Numbered from the stretch's first letter, positions 8,645-17,353 are shown. The stretch: DNA of 64,000 nt from Candidatus Nanopelagicales bacterium (GCA_037045355.1 JBAOHO010000014.1:1-64000), one strand, 5' to 3'. Translations and numbers: made by a program. The notes: generated by a model not told the origin, from the sequence alone.

Positions 8645-9439
8645 GTGGCCAAGAAGAACAAGAAGAACAAGCCGACCTATCTGGCTGTGTTCCGACCCGC
8701 CCAGCACACGCTGGTCATCACCCGTGGAACACCGGGCCCCGAGGGCATCGAAGAGGTCGACTACCAGACCATTGCCACTGACATTCCCGAGGTCGCCGAC
8801 GTCCAGACCTTCGTGCGCGACGCGCTGATCCTCGTTCGCGATGCGGGGTGGGCTTTCCCTCGCCATCGCGTGTGGGTCCCGCGCACCGTCGTCCGCAAGA
8901 ACGGTGAGGACACCGAATGGGTGTGGAGCGTCAAGCGCGCCCGCTTCGACGTCAAGCTGCGCATGACCAAGCGGGATTTCGAGGACATGATCCTCGAGGC
9001 GTTCGACAGTGACATCGTGTCCGAGCAACCCGATCGTTTCGTCGGCAGTGGTGTCGAGAAACTCGATCCGGACCTCACGACCTTGTATGTGACACGCGGT
9101 CGCGCAGAAGGCCTGCTCGCGAAGAACTACCTGCGCTCGAACGGTTGGGAGGTCGTCGAGGTGTGGGACACGACCGTCGCGCACCCCGACCGGCCGTGGT
9201 CGGAACCGGGTCCGGTGCTCCTGACCGACCGTCCCTGGCGCCCTGAAGTCACGGTGGACGACCTCAAGGCGGCGACGCATGCCGATCCGCACCACATCCA
9301 GCACGAAGCGAGCCAGCACGAAGCGATCCAGCACGAAGCGATCCAGCACGAGACCCAGCACGAACACCCGACCGGCACCGACACCGAGTCGGAGCCGCAC
9401 AAAGCAGAGCCTGGCCCGCAAGCCCCTGAGTCTGAGTAG
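8645..9439 (+). CDS. Uncharacterised protein with His-rich pentapeptide repeats at the C terminus
   Basis: 264 residues, not assigned to a known family. The N terminus is very basic (AKKNKKNKPTYLAVF). The central 170 residues look globular (DVQTFVRDALILVRDAGWAF, RMTKRDFEDMILEAFDSDIV). The last 50 residues are low complexity, with in-frame copies of (I/S)QHEA encoded by a 15-bp tandem repeat at 9296-9355, then an acidic Pro/Glu tail. No signal peptide is present. GTG 8645 is preferred because the upstream reading would overlap the permease and a -10-like hexamer lies just before it. It is divergent from the permease gene and convergent with the reductase-like gene. The histidines could bind metal, but that is only a possibility. 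Confidence 0.6.
   Translation: MAKKNKKNKPTYLAVFRPAQHTLVITRGTPGPEGIEEVDYQTIATDIPEVADVQTFVRDALILVRDAGWAFPRHRVWVPRTVVRKNGEDTEWVWSVKRARFDVKLRMTKRDFEDMILEAFDSDIVSEQPDRFVGSGVEKLDPDLTTLYVTRGRAEGLLAKNYLRSNGWEVVEVWDTTVAHPDRPWSEPGPVLLTDRPWRPEVTVDDLKAATHADPHHIQHEASQHEAIQHEAIQHETQHEHPTGTDTESEPHKAEPGPQAPESE
9296..9355 (+). repeat. 15-bp in-frame tandem repeat, four copies
   Basis: Units close to atccagcacgaagcg start at 9296, 9311, 9326 and 9341 and encode the IQHEA-type pentapeptides. Copies differ by one to three bases. Confidence 0.8.
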
Positions 9440-9450
9440 CTCGGACCGAC

Positions 9451-9484
9451 CGGTAGGTCATCAGGGGTCGGTAGGTCATCGGGG
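9451..9484. repeat. 18-bp direct repeat between convergent genes
   Basis: cggtaggtcatcaggggt at 9451 is followed directly by a near-identical second copy, in the gap between two convergent stop codons. No U-tract terminator is evident. Confidence 0.6.
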
Positions 9485-9485
9485 G

Positions 9486-11540
9486 TTAGGAACCCCGGGC
9501 GGCCAGCGCACGTTCGCGGATAGCGGTGATGTCCTCGTCAGTGAACACCCCGTTCACGCCTGAGATGGTCGCCAACCGCATCCCGTGCTTCAGTCCGAGG
9601 CGGTAGATCTCCTTGACCTTCTCCCACTCGATATTGCGTCCGACGGTGAAGTTCTCGTAGCGGCCTTCGAGAGCCAGGACGATGGTCTCGGCCAGACAGG
9701 CGTAGGCGACACCGGGGGGCAGTCCGATGTTGCGCATCTTGACGTCTCCGGGCAACTGGATCTCTCCGGACTCGACGACCAGCACATCGGGGCGTTTGGC
9801 CACATCCTCCGCGGACAGGTCCAACGGCCGAGCGACGTCGGTGATGACACACCCGGGCTTCACTTTCAAGATGTCCAGAACACGTTTGCCCGCCCCCGAT
9901 GTCGCCGTCACGATCACGTCCATGTCGGGCAGTGCGGCGTCGGGAGTAGCGGCGACCTGGACGACGGCGCGCGGGTCCTCACGTTCGATGTCGTCCTTCA
10001 GCGCGAGGAGTTTCCCGGACTCTGGGGACACGAGCCACAACTCGTCGGTGGCCATGGCCAGCAGTCGCGCGCAGACGGAACCGATCGCTCCGGTTGCGCC
10101 GACCACCATGGCCTTGCCGCGCAGTCTGCCCTGGTCGTCGACCTCGGCGATCCCCAACCGTGAGACCGCGTCATGAGCCGCCCACAGCGCTCCTGAAGCG
10201 CTGTAACTGTTGCCGGTGGTGATGGGCAGCGGAGCACGCTTGGCCACGGTGACGCCGGCGTCGCCCACGACTTTGGTGAACGCTCCGAGCCCCATGATCT
10301 GAGCGCCCAACTTCTTCGCCATGTCCGCCGCGGCCAGCAGACGTCGGTAGGTGAATTCGGGGCTGTGCGCCATGAGTTCTTTCGGAGTGCCGCCGACGGT
10401 GATCAACCAGCCTTCGGCTTCATCGCCGGTCGCTGACTTGATCCCGGTGACGTGGCTATAGACGAACGGCGGAGCGTAGGCCATCGCTTTCTCGACGGTG
10501 TCCATTACGAAGTCCGGTGCGACTTTGGACATGGTGCCGAGTGGCTCGACTTGGCGGAAGTACTCCTGGGACAGCGGATGGATGACGAAGGCGAATCGAC
10601 TGCGCCGACCCGCCCCATCCGGCTGGAGCACGCGCGGGACCACACCGGAGGACACGATCATGTCCAACAGGTCGTCGTTGGTCAGTTCCACCGTGTCGGT
10701 GGCGGCAAGCATCATGGCTTCGAGGACGGCTTCGTTGACGGTCACGTCGAAGGGTTGCGGGACGTCGTCCAAGACGATCGACACACCGCGCGATTGGAGA
10801 TCCGCCAGTCGTTCGTCGGAGATGGCCGAAGAGATCAACGTCTTGCCGGCGAGTTCCTCGAGACCGAACGCGTCCAGTTCGTCGAATGTCGCGACCAGCA
10901 CATCCGCGTCGCGCACCGAACTCGACAGAAGAGCGTGATTCAGGAGATCGCCAGGGCGGGTGAGAGGTTCCATGATCACGCCCGGGAGCACTCGGGTCGG
11001 CCAACCGGCGATGCCGGCGAACCGGTCGAGCGCCGCGGGGACAGAGTCGAGCAGAGAAGCGATCCCATAGCGCAGCAGTGGGTCGGCGAAGGTCAGGTTG
11101 CTCGTGTATTCGTTGAGTACTTTCGCGGTGCGGTAGTGGTTCATTCCCCCGAAGACCACCACGCGGGCGTTGGTGAACAGACCGGTCAGGTCAGCCTGTG
11201 CGTTACGGACGGTCCACTCCTGCAACACGTCGCGCAGTGAGTGGCCGTTGGTGGCGGGGATCTCCTCGGCGGCATCCATGATGCGTTGCACAGCATCGAG
11301 ATCACCGTCGTAGCGCCCGGCCGTGCGGGCGTCGCGAATCCCCGAGACGGCGATCGCGTGTGACCGCGCCGACCAGTCGCGGGCCACTTCGATGGCTCGC
11401 ACGACGTCGCCGTCAGTGCCGATCCGCACCAGCCGGAAACGGCGTTCCAGCCACTCGACCTCCGCGTCATAGTCCCGTTCCTCGGGACCGAGGCTCACGT
11501 TGACGATGGTCAGTAGTTCGGTGTCGCGAGGTCCGGTCAT
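9486..11540 (-). CDS. Acyl-ACP/acyl-CoA reductase (AAR)-like protein with long N-terminal domain
   Basis: 684 residues from ATG 11540. Residues about 330-660 resemble cyanobacterial long-chain acyl-ACP reductase (about 340 residues). Features are LGAQIMGLGAFTKVVGDAGV and TTGNSYSA (407-448), the NADP Rossmann motif VVGATGAIGS (479-488), a Cys at 615 in VAYACLAETIVLALEGRYEN aligned with the catalytic-Cys segment FACFAEAML, and GRNIEWEKV. That family reduces fatty acyl thioesters to aldehydes. Residues 1-325 form an extra domain that I do not recognise; it contains VVVFGGMNHYRTAKVLNEYT. It is divergent from a GT4 gene, with a WS/DGAT gene 1.4 kb away, which suggests a lipid or wax role. Aldehyde formation is inferred from the motif match only. 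Confidence 0.65.
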   Translation of the reverse strand: MTGPRDTELLTIVNVSLGPEERDYDAEVEWLERRFRLVRIGTDGDVVRAIEVARDWSARSHAIAVSGIRDARTAGRYDGDLDAVQRIMDAAEEIPATNGHSLRDVLQEWTVRNAQADLTGLFTNARVVVFGGMNHYRTAKVLNEYTSNLTFADPLLRYGIASLLDSVPAALDRFAGIAGWPTRVLPGVIMEPLTRPGDLLNHALLSSSVRDADVLVATFDELDAFGLEELAGKTLISSAISDERLADLQSRGVSIVLDDVPQPFDVTVNEAVLEAMMLAATDTVELTNDDLLDMIVSSGVVPRVLQPDGAGRRSRFAFVIHPLSQEYFRQVEPLGTMSKVAPDFVMDTVEKAMAYAPPFVYSHVTGIKSATGDEAEGWLITVGGTPKELMAHSPEFTYRRLLAAADMAKKLGAQIMGLGAFTKVVGDAGVTVAKRAPLPITTGNSYSASGALWAAHDAVSRLGIAEVDDQGRLRGKAMVVGATGAIGSVCARLLAMATDELWLVSPESGKLLALKDDIEREDPRAVVQVAATPDAALPDMDVIVTATSGAGKRVLDILKVKPGCVITDVARPLDLSAEDVAKRPDVLVVESGEIQLPGDVKMRNIGLPPGVAYACLAETIVLALEGRYENFTVGRNIEWEKVKEIYRLGLKHGMRLATISGVNGVFTDEDITAIRERALAARGS

Positions 11541-11627
11541 GGTTCGTGTCACTCCGAGTTCGGCGGTTCCCCTGTCCTTGCCCCCCACGCTACTGGCACG
11601 AGTGGGCATGTGGCATGGCCGTACGGG

Positions 11628-11633
11628 TAGGGT
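11628..11633 (+). promoter_or_regulatory. Putative -10 box (TAGGGT), leaderless GT4 mRNA
   Basis: TAGGGT ends 7 nt before GTG 11641. This supports that start rather than the in-frame ATG at 11500, which lies inside the divergent gene. Confidence 0.55.
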
Positions 11634-11640
11634 CCGAGCC

Positions 11641-12888
11641 GTGCGGATCTTCATCTGGCACGGCTACCTGCTCACGGGAACCGGTTCCAACGAATACACC
11701 CAGGCACTGGCCCGCACCCTGGGCCGGTCTGGGCACGATGTCACGGTCTTCTGCCAAGATCCCGATGCCGACTCGCTCGACCTTGCCGGCGCGACCGTGG
11801 TCCGTCCCGAACTCCCCGGCCCCCTGCCGGTGTTCGTGCTCGACCGATACGACCGCGCCACCCCTGCTCTGCTGCCCGACTTACCTCAGTCGGTGCTCGA
11901 CGACTACGTAGCCTCGAATGCCGAAGTGGTCGCCGCCGCTGGGCCGGCCGATCTGCTGATCACCAACCACGTGCTGCTGGGTGGCCCGGTAGGCGCAGCC
12001 ACAGGGCTGCCCTTCGTGGTCAAGGCTCACGGTTCCGAACTCGAATACGCCATGCGCGGCAATGAGCGGTTGTGTCGGTGGGCGCAGCGCTCGCTGGACA
12101 CCGCGCGGGGAGTCATCGCGGGCTCCCAGCACATCGAGCGGGTCGTCGAGGAGCTCGTGGGAATCGACCCGCGCGAGATCCACGTGATTCCGCCCGGAGT
12201 GAATACCGACACGATGCGGCCCCGACCGCGGGCGCAGGCGCTGGCCGGGTTGCTCGCCGAGGCGCGGGCCGATCCTTCGAATGACGGAAACGAGCGATTG
12301 CCCGACAGCGGCAACGCCGCGCGTCTTGAACGGTTCTTCGCCGATCCCGACCGTCCGATGGTCCTGTACGTGGGGAAGCTCAGCGCAGAGAAGGGCGTAC
12401 CGCTGCTCATGGACGCGGTGCGCGAACTGGACGTGGCCGCCGTCATCGTGGGCTTCGGACCGGCTCGGGTACCGCTGGAGGCAGTCGCCGGCCCCGACGT
12501 CTTGTTCACCGGACCGCTCCAGCACCGGCACCTCAGGTATCTGTGGCCGCTGGCGACCACGAGCGTGGTGCCCTCGATCTTTCCCGAGGCGTTCGGCATG
12601 GTGGCGGCCGAGGCTGCGTCCTGTGGTTGTCCACCGTTGGTGGCCGACCACAGTGGGCTCGCCGAGATCGCCCAAGGGCTGCGGACCTACTATCCGGCCC
12701 AGCTCGCCGGGCTCACCAGTTTCCCCACCGGGGATGAATCAGCGCTGCGCGGGCGTTTGCGCAGTCTGGTGGATCTGGACGCCGACGACCGGGAACTGAT
12801 ATCGCAGGCGGCGCGCACAGCTGCGGTCGAGTTGTGGGGATGGGACAGCGTGGCTGAGCGAATCCTCGCGATCGGGCAGTCCGGCTGA
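11641..12888 (+). CDS. GT4-family glycosyltransferase
   Basis: 415 residues with a GT-B fold. The N-terminal domain begins MRIFIWHGYLLTGTGSNEY with a glycine-rich acceptor loop. The C-terminal nucleotide-sugar domain has PMVLYVGKLSAEKGVPLLMD and the EX7E-type motif PEAFGMVAAEAASCGCP. GTG 11641 is chosen because the product then begins at the canonical first strand and a -10 box lies 7 nt upstream. Donor and acceptor cannot be read from sequence. The nearby methyltransferase/GH57 pair might suggest polysaccharide work, but this protein does not look like a close Rv3032 match, and that link is weak inference. Confidence 0.82.
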   Translation: MRIFIWHGYLLTGTGSNEYTQALARTLGRSGHDVTVFCQDPDADSLDLAGATVVRPELPGPLPVFVLDRYDRATPALLPDLPQSVLDDYVASNAEVVAAAGPADLLITNHVLLGGPVGAATGLPFVVKAHGSELEYAMRGNERLCRWAQRSLDTARGVIAGSQHIERVVEELVGIDPREIHVIPPGVNTDTMRPRPRAQALAGLLAEARADPSNDGNERLPDSGNAARLERFFADPDRPMVLYVGKLSAEKGVPLLMDAVRELDVAAVIVGFGPARVPLEAVAGPDVLFTGPLQHRHLRYLWPLATTSVVPSIFPEAFGMVAAEAASCGCPPLVADHSGLAEIAQGLRTYYPAQLAGLTSFPTGDESALRGRLRSLVDLDADDRELISQAARTAAVELWGWDSVAERILAIGQSG

Positions 12889-12950
12889 GCTCCGATCGAC
12901 CCATCCTCCGGCTGCGAGCCTTCACCCGGCGATCACCCCCCACGGGCGGC

Positions 12951-12956
12951 TACCGT
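12951..12956 (+). promoter_or_regulatory. Putative -10 box (TACCGT), leaderless WS/DGAT mRNA
   Basis: TACCGT ends 7 nt before ATG 12964. No purine-rich ribosome binding site is present in the gap. Confidence 0.55.
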
Positions 12957-12963
12957 TTCCGGC

Positions 12964-14337
12964 ATGGATCGACTGACCCCGCTCGATGACCTCTTCGTCT
13001 CGCTGGAGCGCGACGAGCTCCCCATGCACATCGGTTCACTGCTGATTTTCGACGGCCCGGCCCCGGACTACGACGATCTGCTGGCGTCGATGGCGGGCCG
13101 GATCCACCGCATCCCGCGCTACCGCCAGCGCCTCCGTGAGGTGCCGTTGAGTCTGGGACTCCCCGTGTGGCAGGACGACCCCCACTTCACCTTGGCCTAT
13201 CACGTCCGGCATACCGCAGTACCTCCGCCAGGCGGTCACGTCGAACTGCGCACTCTGGCCGGGCGGCTGCTGTCGCAGCGACTCGACGTGTCACGTCCGC
13301 TGTGGGAGATGTGGCTGATCGAGGGGTTGGCGGACGGCCAGTTCGCCGTGCTCAACAAGGTCCATCACGCCATGATCGACGGGTTGTCCGGTGCCGACCT
13401 CACCGAGGTTCTGCTGGACGCCGATCCCGACGCCGCGATCGAGGACCCACAACCGTGGACACCGCGGCCAGAGGCGTCGGCGATCTCCATGATGACCACC
13501 GGCGTGATGGACAGCGTCCGCGATCCCGTTCGTACCGCTCGTACCCTGGCGGACGGCCTCCAGCAGCGGCCGAAGGACTTCGCCCGCTCGGCAACCGCTG
13601 CCGTCGTGGGCACCGTCAAGTTCGGGCAGGAGCTGGCGCACACCGAGGATCAGTTGATCGGCCGCCCCGGGCCACATCGTCGCTGGGACTGGGCCGTCGG
13701 TGATCTGGGCGAGGTGAAGCGGATCAAAAACTCGTTGGGGGGCACAGTCAACGACGTGATCCTTACCGCCGTGACCGGTGGTTTTCGCAAGTTCTTGGTG
13801 AACCGTGGTGTCGAACTGACGGAGGAGGACACTGTCCGAACGATGGTCCCGGTCTCGACCCGGCCATCGGAGGGGCAGAGCGGGGGCAATGCCGTGGCGG
13901 CGTTGTTCGCCGATCTGCCGGTGGGGATCGCCGATGCCGGCGACTGCCTGGAAGCCATGAAGGACCAGATGTCGGAGGTGAAGAGCAGCGGCATGCTCGA
14001 AGGCACCGACGCGCTGGTGGGCGGCGCGATCTTCATCCCGCCGCTGTTGTGGGCGGCCGCCGGCCGGATCGCCTCGCGGGCGCCGCAACCCAGCGTCGCG
14101 ACCATCACGACGAATGTCCCGGGTCCACAGCAGGAGTTGTACATGCTGGGTCGACCGCTGCTCACGATCCTGCCGTACGTCCCCCTGGGCATGAATCAAC
14201 TCGTGACTGTCGCGATCTTCAGCTACAACGGGGGCATCACGTGCGGGATCACGGCGGACTACGACCGCGTACCGGATGTGGACGTGCTGGCGCGCGGGAT
14301 CGAGTCGTCCCTGGCCGAGTTGTCGGCGCTCGCCTGA
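12964..14337 (+). CDS. Wax ester synthase/diacylglycerol acyltransferase (WS/DGAT)
   Basis: 457 residues, the usual length for bacterial WS/DGAT (Tgs) enzymes, which move acyl groups from acyl-CoA to fatty alcohol or diacylglycerol. The catalytic HHxxxDG motif is present as HHAMIDG at residues 134-140. Other family blocks are LTPLDDLFVSLERDELPMHI at the N terminus, RPLWEMWLIEGL before the motif, LGGTVNDVILTAVTGG (about 260-275), and TITTNVPGPQQELYMLGRPL with ILPYVPLGMNQLVTVAIFSY near the C terminus. It converges on a methyltransferase gene, the two stops abutting at 14337/14338. The AAR-like reductase nearby could supply aldehyde for an alcohol substrate, but an aldehyde-to-alcohol reductase is not seen here. 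Confidence 0.92.
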   Translation: MDRLTPLDDLFVSLERDELPMHIGSLLIFDGPAPDYDDLLASMAGRIHRIPRYRQRLREVPLSLGLPVWQDDPHFTLAYHVRHTAVPPPGGHVELRTLAGRLLSQRLDVSRPLWEMWLIEGLADGQFAVLNKVHHAMIDGLSGADLTEVLLDADPDAAIEDPQPWTPRPEASAISMMTTGVMDSVRDPVRTARTLADGLQQRPKDFARSATAAVVGTVKFGQELAHTEDQLIGRPGPHRRWDWAVGDLGEVKRIKNSLGGTVNDVILTAVTGGFRKFLVNRGVELTEEDTVRTMVPVSTRPSEGQSGGNAVAALFADLPVGIADAGDCLEAMKDQMSEVKSSGMLEGTDALVGGAIFIPPLLWAAAGRIASRAPQPSVATITTNVPGPQQELYMLGRPLLTILPYVPLGMNQLVTVAIFSYNGGITCGITADYDRVPDVDVLARGIESSLAELSALA

Positions 14338-14970
14338 TCAGTGGGGCCGCACGGTGCCCACGACCGCCGGTGCCACTGGCGGCACGTTCACCAGGACCGT
14401 GTCCGTGAGGTCTGACGTGTCGAACCCTGCATCCGCGAACGCCGCCCGAGTGTCGCGGTCACAGTGGCAGCCGCCCGCGACGTGGGGCCAGATCCTGGAC
14501 ACCACACGCTGCGCTCGGCCGGACCAAGAGCCCGGGGCACCTCGGACGTGCTCCATGACCGCGACCACCCCGCCGGGGCGCAGGACGCGTCGCGCCTCGG
14601 CCATGGCCCGGGACGGGTCGTCGACCGTGCACAGGACGTAGGCGAACAGGATCGAGTCGATGCTGGCGTCGGCCAGCGGCAGGTCTTCGGCCACTGCGTC
14701 GATGACTCGAATGGGCCGTGACTTCGCGTAGTCCGTGACCCGGTCGTGAGCGGCCCGACGCATAGACGCACTGGGTTCTACAGCGATCACCTCGGTGACC
14801 GAGTCGGGCAGGTGGAGCAAATCAAAACCCGGCCCGAGGCCCACGATCAGGGTCCTTCCGGCGAGGTGGCCCGCGACTGTAGTCCGGGCCGCACCCACCG
14901 GGCCGTCGTCCTCCAGCCCCGCGATGACGCCGTAGAGCCGGGTGAACAGGGGATGGTCGTGGGTAGCCAT
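14338..14970 (-). CDS. Class I SAM-dependent methyltransferase (Methyltransf_11 type)
   Basis: About 210 residues. Motif I is LIVGLGPGFDLLHLP, the acidic position falls in VIAVEPSASM, motif II is IDSILFAYVLCTVDDPSRAM, and VLRPGGVVAVMEHV follows. The tail HVAGGCHCDRDT..AFADAGF resembles the METTL7/phospholipid N-methyltransferase-like branch, so a small molecule or lipid is a plausible substrate, but this is not proven. Two ATGs (14979 and 14970) are possible. I prefer 14970 because CAAGAT, a -10-like hexamer, lies 7 nt upstream. It is a single gene, convergent with WS/DGAT. Confidence 0.75.
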   Translation of the reverse strand: MATHDHPLFTRLYGVIAGLEDDGPVGAARTTVAGHLAGRTLIVGLGPGFDLLHLPDSVTEVIAVEPSASMRRAAHDRVTDYAKSRPIRVIDAVAEDLPLADASIDSILFAYVLCTVDDPSRAMAEARRVLRPGGVVAVMEHVRGAPGSWSGRAQRVVSRIWPHVAGGCHCDRDTRAAFADAGFDTSDLTDTVLVNVPPVAPAVVGTVRPH

Positions 14971-15137
14971 GCAGGCCATCTTGCCTCAGCCTGGCTCCAA
15001 CGGTCCTTCGGCTACCGCGCGCCACCATCGGGGCACGCGCCTCAGGTGCCCACTGCGCGAGCTTGCCTACTGACTACTCAGTAGCGGCCGCTCCTCTGAC
15101 CGCGGGCCTCTCGAGCGGGTCACCGTGACCACGCAGG

Positions 15138-16352
15138 TCACTCAGGGTCCACGAAGGTCGCGGACAAGGTGGGCCACAGTGTCGGGATCCCACCCCGGCG
15201 TGGTCCAGACCAAGGGGCAGGAACCGCGTGGATCCGTTCGGCCGCGCGGTAGGCGTTGAACTCATACGCCGAGCGGAGTTCCAAGAACCGATGGAACGCC
15301 GCATCCCGGTCGCTGCGCAGTTCGATTCCGACCCGGGACATCAACTCGCAGGCGTGATCGAACTCGGGACGTGTGATGCTGGACTGGCGCCGAGACTCCG
15401 GGTTGCGTTTGCGGTGCCACGTCGCGCGCCGGCCATCAGTCCGGATGGCGTGGTATAGCGCTCGGCTGCGATGGTCGAGTGCTGCCGTCGGTCGTTCCTC
15501 GGTGGGATGCGGGGGTCCGTGTTCGAGTTTGCGGCGGGATTCCAGATGCGTACGCAGCACTCGAAAGGTCTGGCTGCCCTCGGCCAGCAGCGAAGCGCAG
15601 TCGCCCTCGTTGCGGTTCACCGTGACCGCGATCTCCAAGGCCGCGGCGTCGAGGCGCGCGAGCAAGGCGTTGAGCCAGCCGCGCGTGGCGGACGCCGACC
15701 GGAAGTACGACAACACCGGGTACTGGATATGGGAGGACCGCACTTCGCACACCCAGTCGATCCAGCCCTCGGTCAACGGGTCCATGGGCCCGGCGCCGGA
15801 CAAGCGCCTGCGGCACAGCAACTCAGGGCCCCATGACGGCTCACCCGCCCACAGGCTCGACTTGGTGACCATCGTCTCCCTGCCCGTGTAGGAGGTGAAC
15901 AGCGCGAGCAGATAGCCGATCAGCACCGCGATGAGGGCCATGCCGGTGAACGCGGCCAGGAACGCGACCGCGACCTCCGGCGGGTTCTCGGTCTCGAGCA
16001 GACCCAACGTGAGCAGGGCCGACCCCGCCTGGTACGTCGCCTCCTTGGCCGTGACCGGACTCAGCGCGTAGGTGAGCAGGGCGTAGGTGACGCCGATTCC
16101 CACGACCGCAACGAACAGCGTGCCGAGCACCAGGAGCGGGCCCAGCCCTGAGAGCAGGCGGTGCTGGCGGTGGTAGCCGAACCCTCGGCGGGCCACCAGT
16201 GAGATGTAGGCCTGAGCGACCACGCGAGTAGCCCGGGTGAACAGTGACATGACCGGGTGGGGAATCAGTACGGCGCGAGCCAGCGACTCGAACAGCAGGA
16301 TCAGCCCAATGGCCCCGATGACGCCGGCTGCGACCCGAAGTGCCGTCTCCAT
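15138..16352 (-). CDS. K+-channel-like two-helix membrane protein with large cytosolic domain
   Basis: 404 residues from ATG 16352, which is preceded by GGGAGGT. Membrane segments lie at about 8-30, 72-98 and 125-155. A pore-loop-like stretch QAGSALLTLGLLETENPP (about 108-125) sits between the last two, where K+ channels carry TVGYGD. The filter here reads TLGLLE and so is not canonical. Residues 160-404 are cytosolic, rich in Arg and Glu, with predicted helices and no domain I recognise. Related actinobacterial proteins are annotated as potassium-channel family. Ion selectivity is uncertain because the GYG is absent. Confidence 0.6.
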   Translation of the reverse strand: METALRVAAGVIGAIGLILLFESLARAVLIPHPVMSLFTRATRVVAQAYISLVARRGFGYHRQHRLLSGLGPLLVLGTLFVAVVGIGVTYALLTYALSPVTAKEATYQAGSALLTLGLLETENPPEVAVAFLAAFTGMALIAVLIGYLLALFTSYTGRETMVTKSSLWAGEPSWGPELLCRRRLSGAGPMDPLTEGWIDWVCEVRSSHIQYPVLSYFRSASATRGWLNALLARLDAAALEIAVTVNRNEGDCASLLAEGSQTFRVLRTHLESRRKLEHGPPHPTEERPTAALDHRSRALYHAIRTDGRRATWHRKRNPESRRQSSITRPEFDHACELMSRVGIELRSDRDAAFHRFLELRSAYEFNAYRAAERIHAVPAPWSGPRRGGIPTLWPTLSATFVDPE

Positions 16353-16462
16353 GGCGACCTCCCGATGATCGTGACCCAGCGACACAAGCCAAGCAGGTCC
16401 ACACAGGCCCACACTGGCGCACTGTGAGATCGGTGACACTCCGGCGCAGCGGTCAGGCCGGA

Positions 16463-16492
16463 TTCGTGCCTCTGGCTACTGGCGAGTAACAT
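16463..16492 (+). promoter_or_regulatory. Possible promoter of etfBA
   Basis: TTCGTG at 16463-16468 and TAACAT at 16487-16492 are 18 bp apart, placing a start near 16500, about 54 nt before etfB. An unusually good RBS (ttggaggttgccc) precedes ATG 16554. This transcript is therefore leadered, unlike many neighbours. Confidence 0.4.
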
Positions 16493-16553
16493 AGCCCGGG
16501 TGGAGGTCGGCGTCCGCCGATTCACGATCAGGTCGAACCGTTGGAGGTTGCCC

Positions 16554-17333
16554 ATGAAGATCGCCGTGTGCGTGAAGCAGGTGCCCGACACCTGGGCGGA
16601 GAAGAAACTCAGTGACGCCGACAAGACGCTGGACCGCGAGTCCGCGGACGGCGTGATGAACGAACTCGATGAGTACGCCGTCGAAGAGGCCCTGCAGTTG
16701 ACCGAGGCGCAAGGCGGCGAGGTCGTCGCGATCAGCATGGGTCCCGACAAAGCAGAGGAAACCGTCCGCAAGGCATTACAGATGGGCGCACACTCGGGCA
16801 TTCACATCGTCGATGATTCGCTGCACGGCTCCGACGCCATCGCAACCTCCCTCGTGCTCGCCAAGGTGATCGCCGACGGCGGTTTCGACCTGGTCATCTT
16901 CGGCTCCGAATCCACCGACGCCCGGATGAGCGTGGTCCCGGCCATGGTCGCGGAGCGCCTCGGTGTTCCCCAGATGACGTTCGCGAACAAGGTCGAGGTC
17001 GGCGAGGGCACCATCAAGATCCAGCGTCAGACCGAATACGGTTACGACGAGGTCGAGGCGTCCACTCCCGCGGTTGTCAGTGTCGTGGAAAAGATCAACG
17101 AACCGCGGTACCCCTCGTTCAAGGGCATCATGGCCGCGAAGAAGAAGCCCATCGAGACCGTTACGGTCGCCGACTCCGGCGTCGACGCGGGCCAGGTCGG
17201 GTTGGAAGCAGCCTGGAGCAAGGTCGCCGAGTTCGCCAACCGGCCGCCGAAAGCCGCCGGCGTGAAGGTCGAGGACGATGGTTCCGGTGGCGTCAAGATC
17301 GCTGAGTACCTCAGCGAGCAGAAGTTCATCTGA
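16554..17333 (+). CDS. etfB: Electron transfer flavoprotein, beta subunit
   Basis: 259 residues, beginning MKIAVCVKQVPDTWAEKKLS, the standard EtfB/FixA N terminus. EAQGGEVVAISMGPDKAEET and FGSESTDARMSVVPAMVAER follow, the latter within the AMP-binding fold. The family signature region is VEASTPAVVSVVEKINEPRY PSFKGIMAAKKK. With EtfA it takes electrons from acyl-CoA dehydrogenases and other flavoenzymes and passes them to ETF-quinone oxidoreductase. ATG 16554 with GGAGG 8 nt upstream is favoured over an in-frame GTG at 16500. etfA begins 20 nt downstream, and the order etfB-etfA-cysteine desulfurase-mnmA matches M. tuberculosis Rv3029c-Rv3024c. Confidence 0.95.
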   Translation: MKIAVCVKQVPDTWAEKKLSDADKTLDRESADGVMNELDEYAVEEALQLTEAQGGEVVAISMGPDKAEETVRKALQMGAHSGIHIVDDSLHGSDAIATSLVLAKVIADGGFDLVIFGSESTDARMSVVPAMVAERLGVPQMTFANKVEVGEGTIKIQRQTEYGYDEVEASTPAVVSVVEKINEPRYPSFKGIMAAKKKPIETVTVADSGVDAGQVGLEAAWSKVAEFANRPPKAAGVKVEDDGSGGVKIAEYLSEQKFI

Positions 17334-17353
17334 GGTCGAGGGAGAAAAGGCGA

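Noticed and set aside
8566..8670. Longer N terminus for the APC permease (start at 8670)
   Set aside because: It would overlap the divergent gene at 8645 and add a stretch (LATRHGIQSWCDV) unlike permease N termini.
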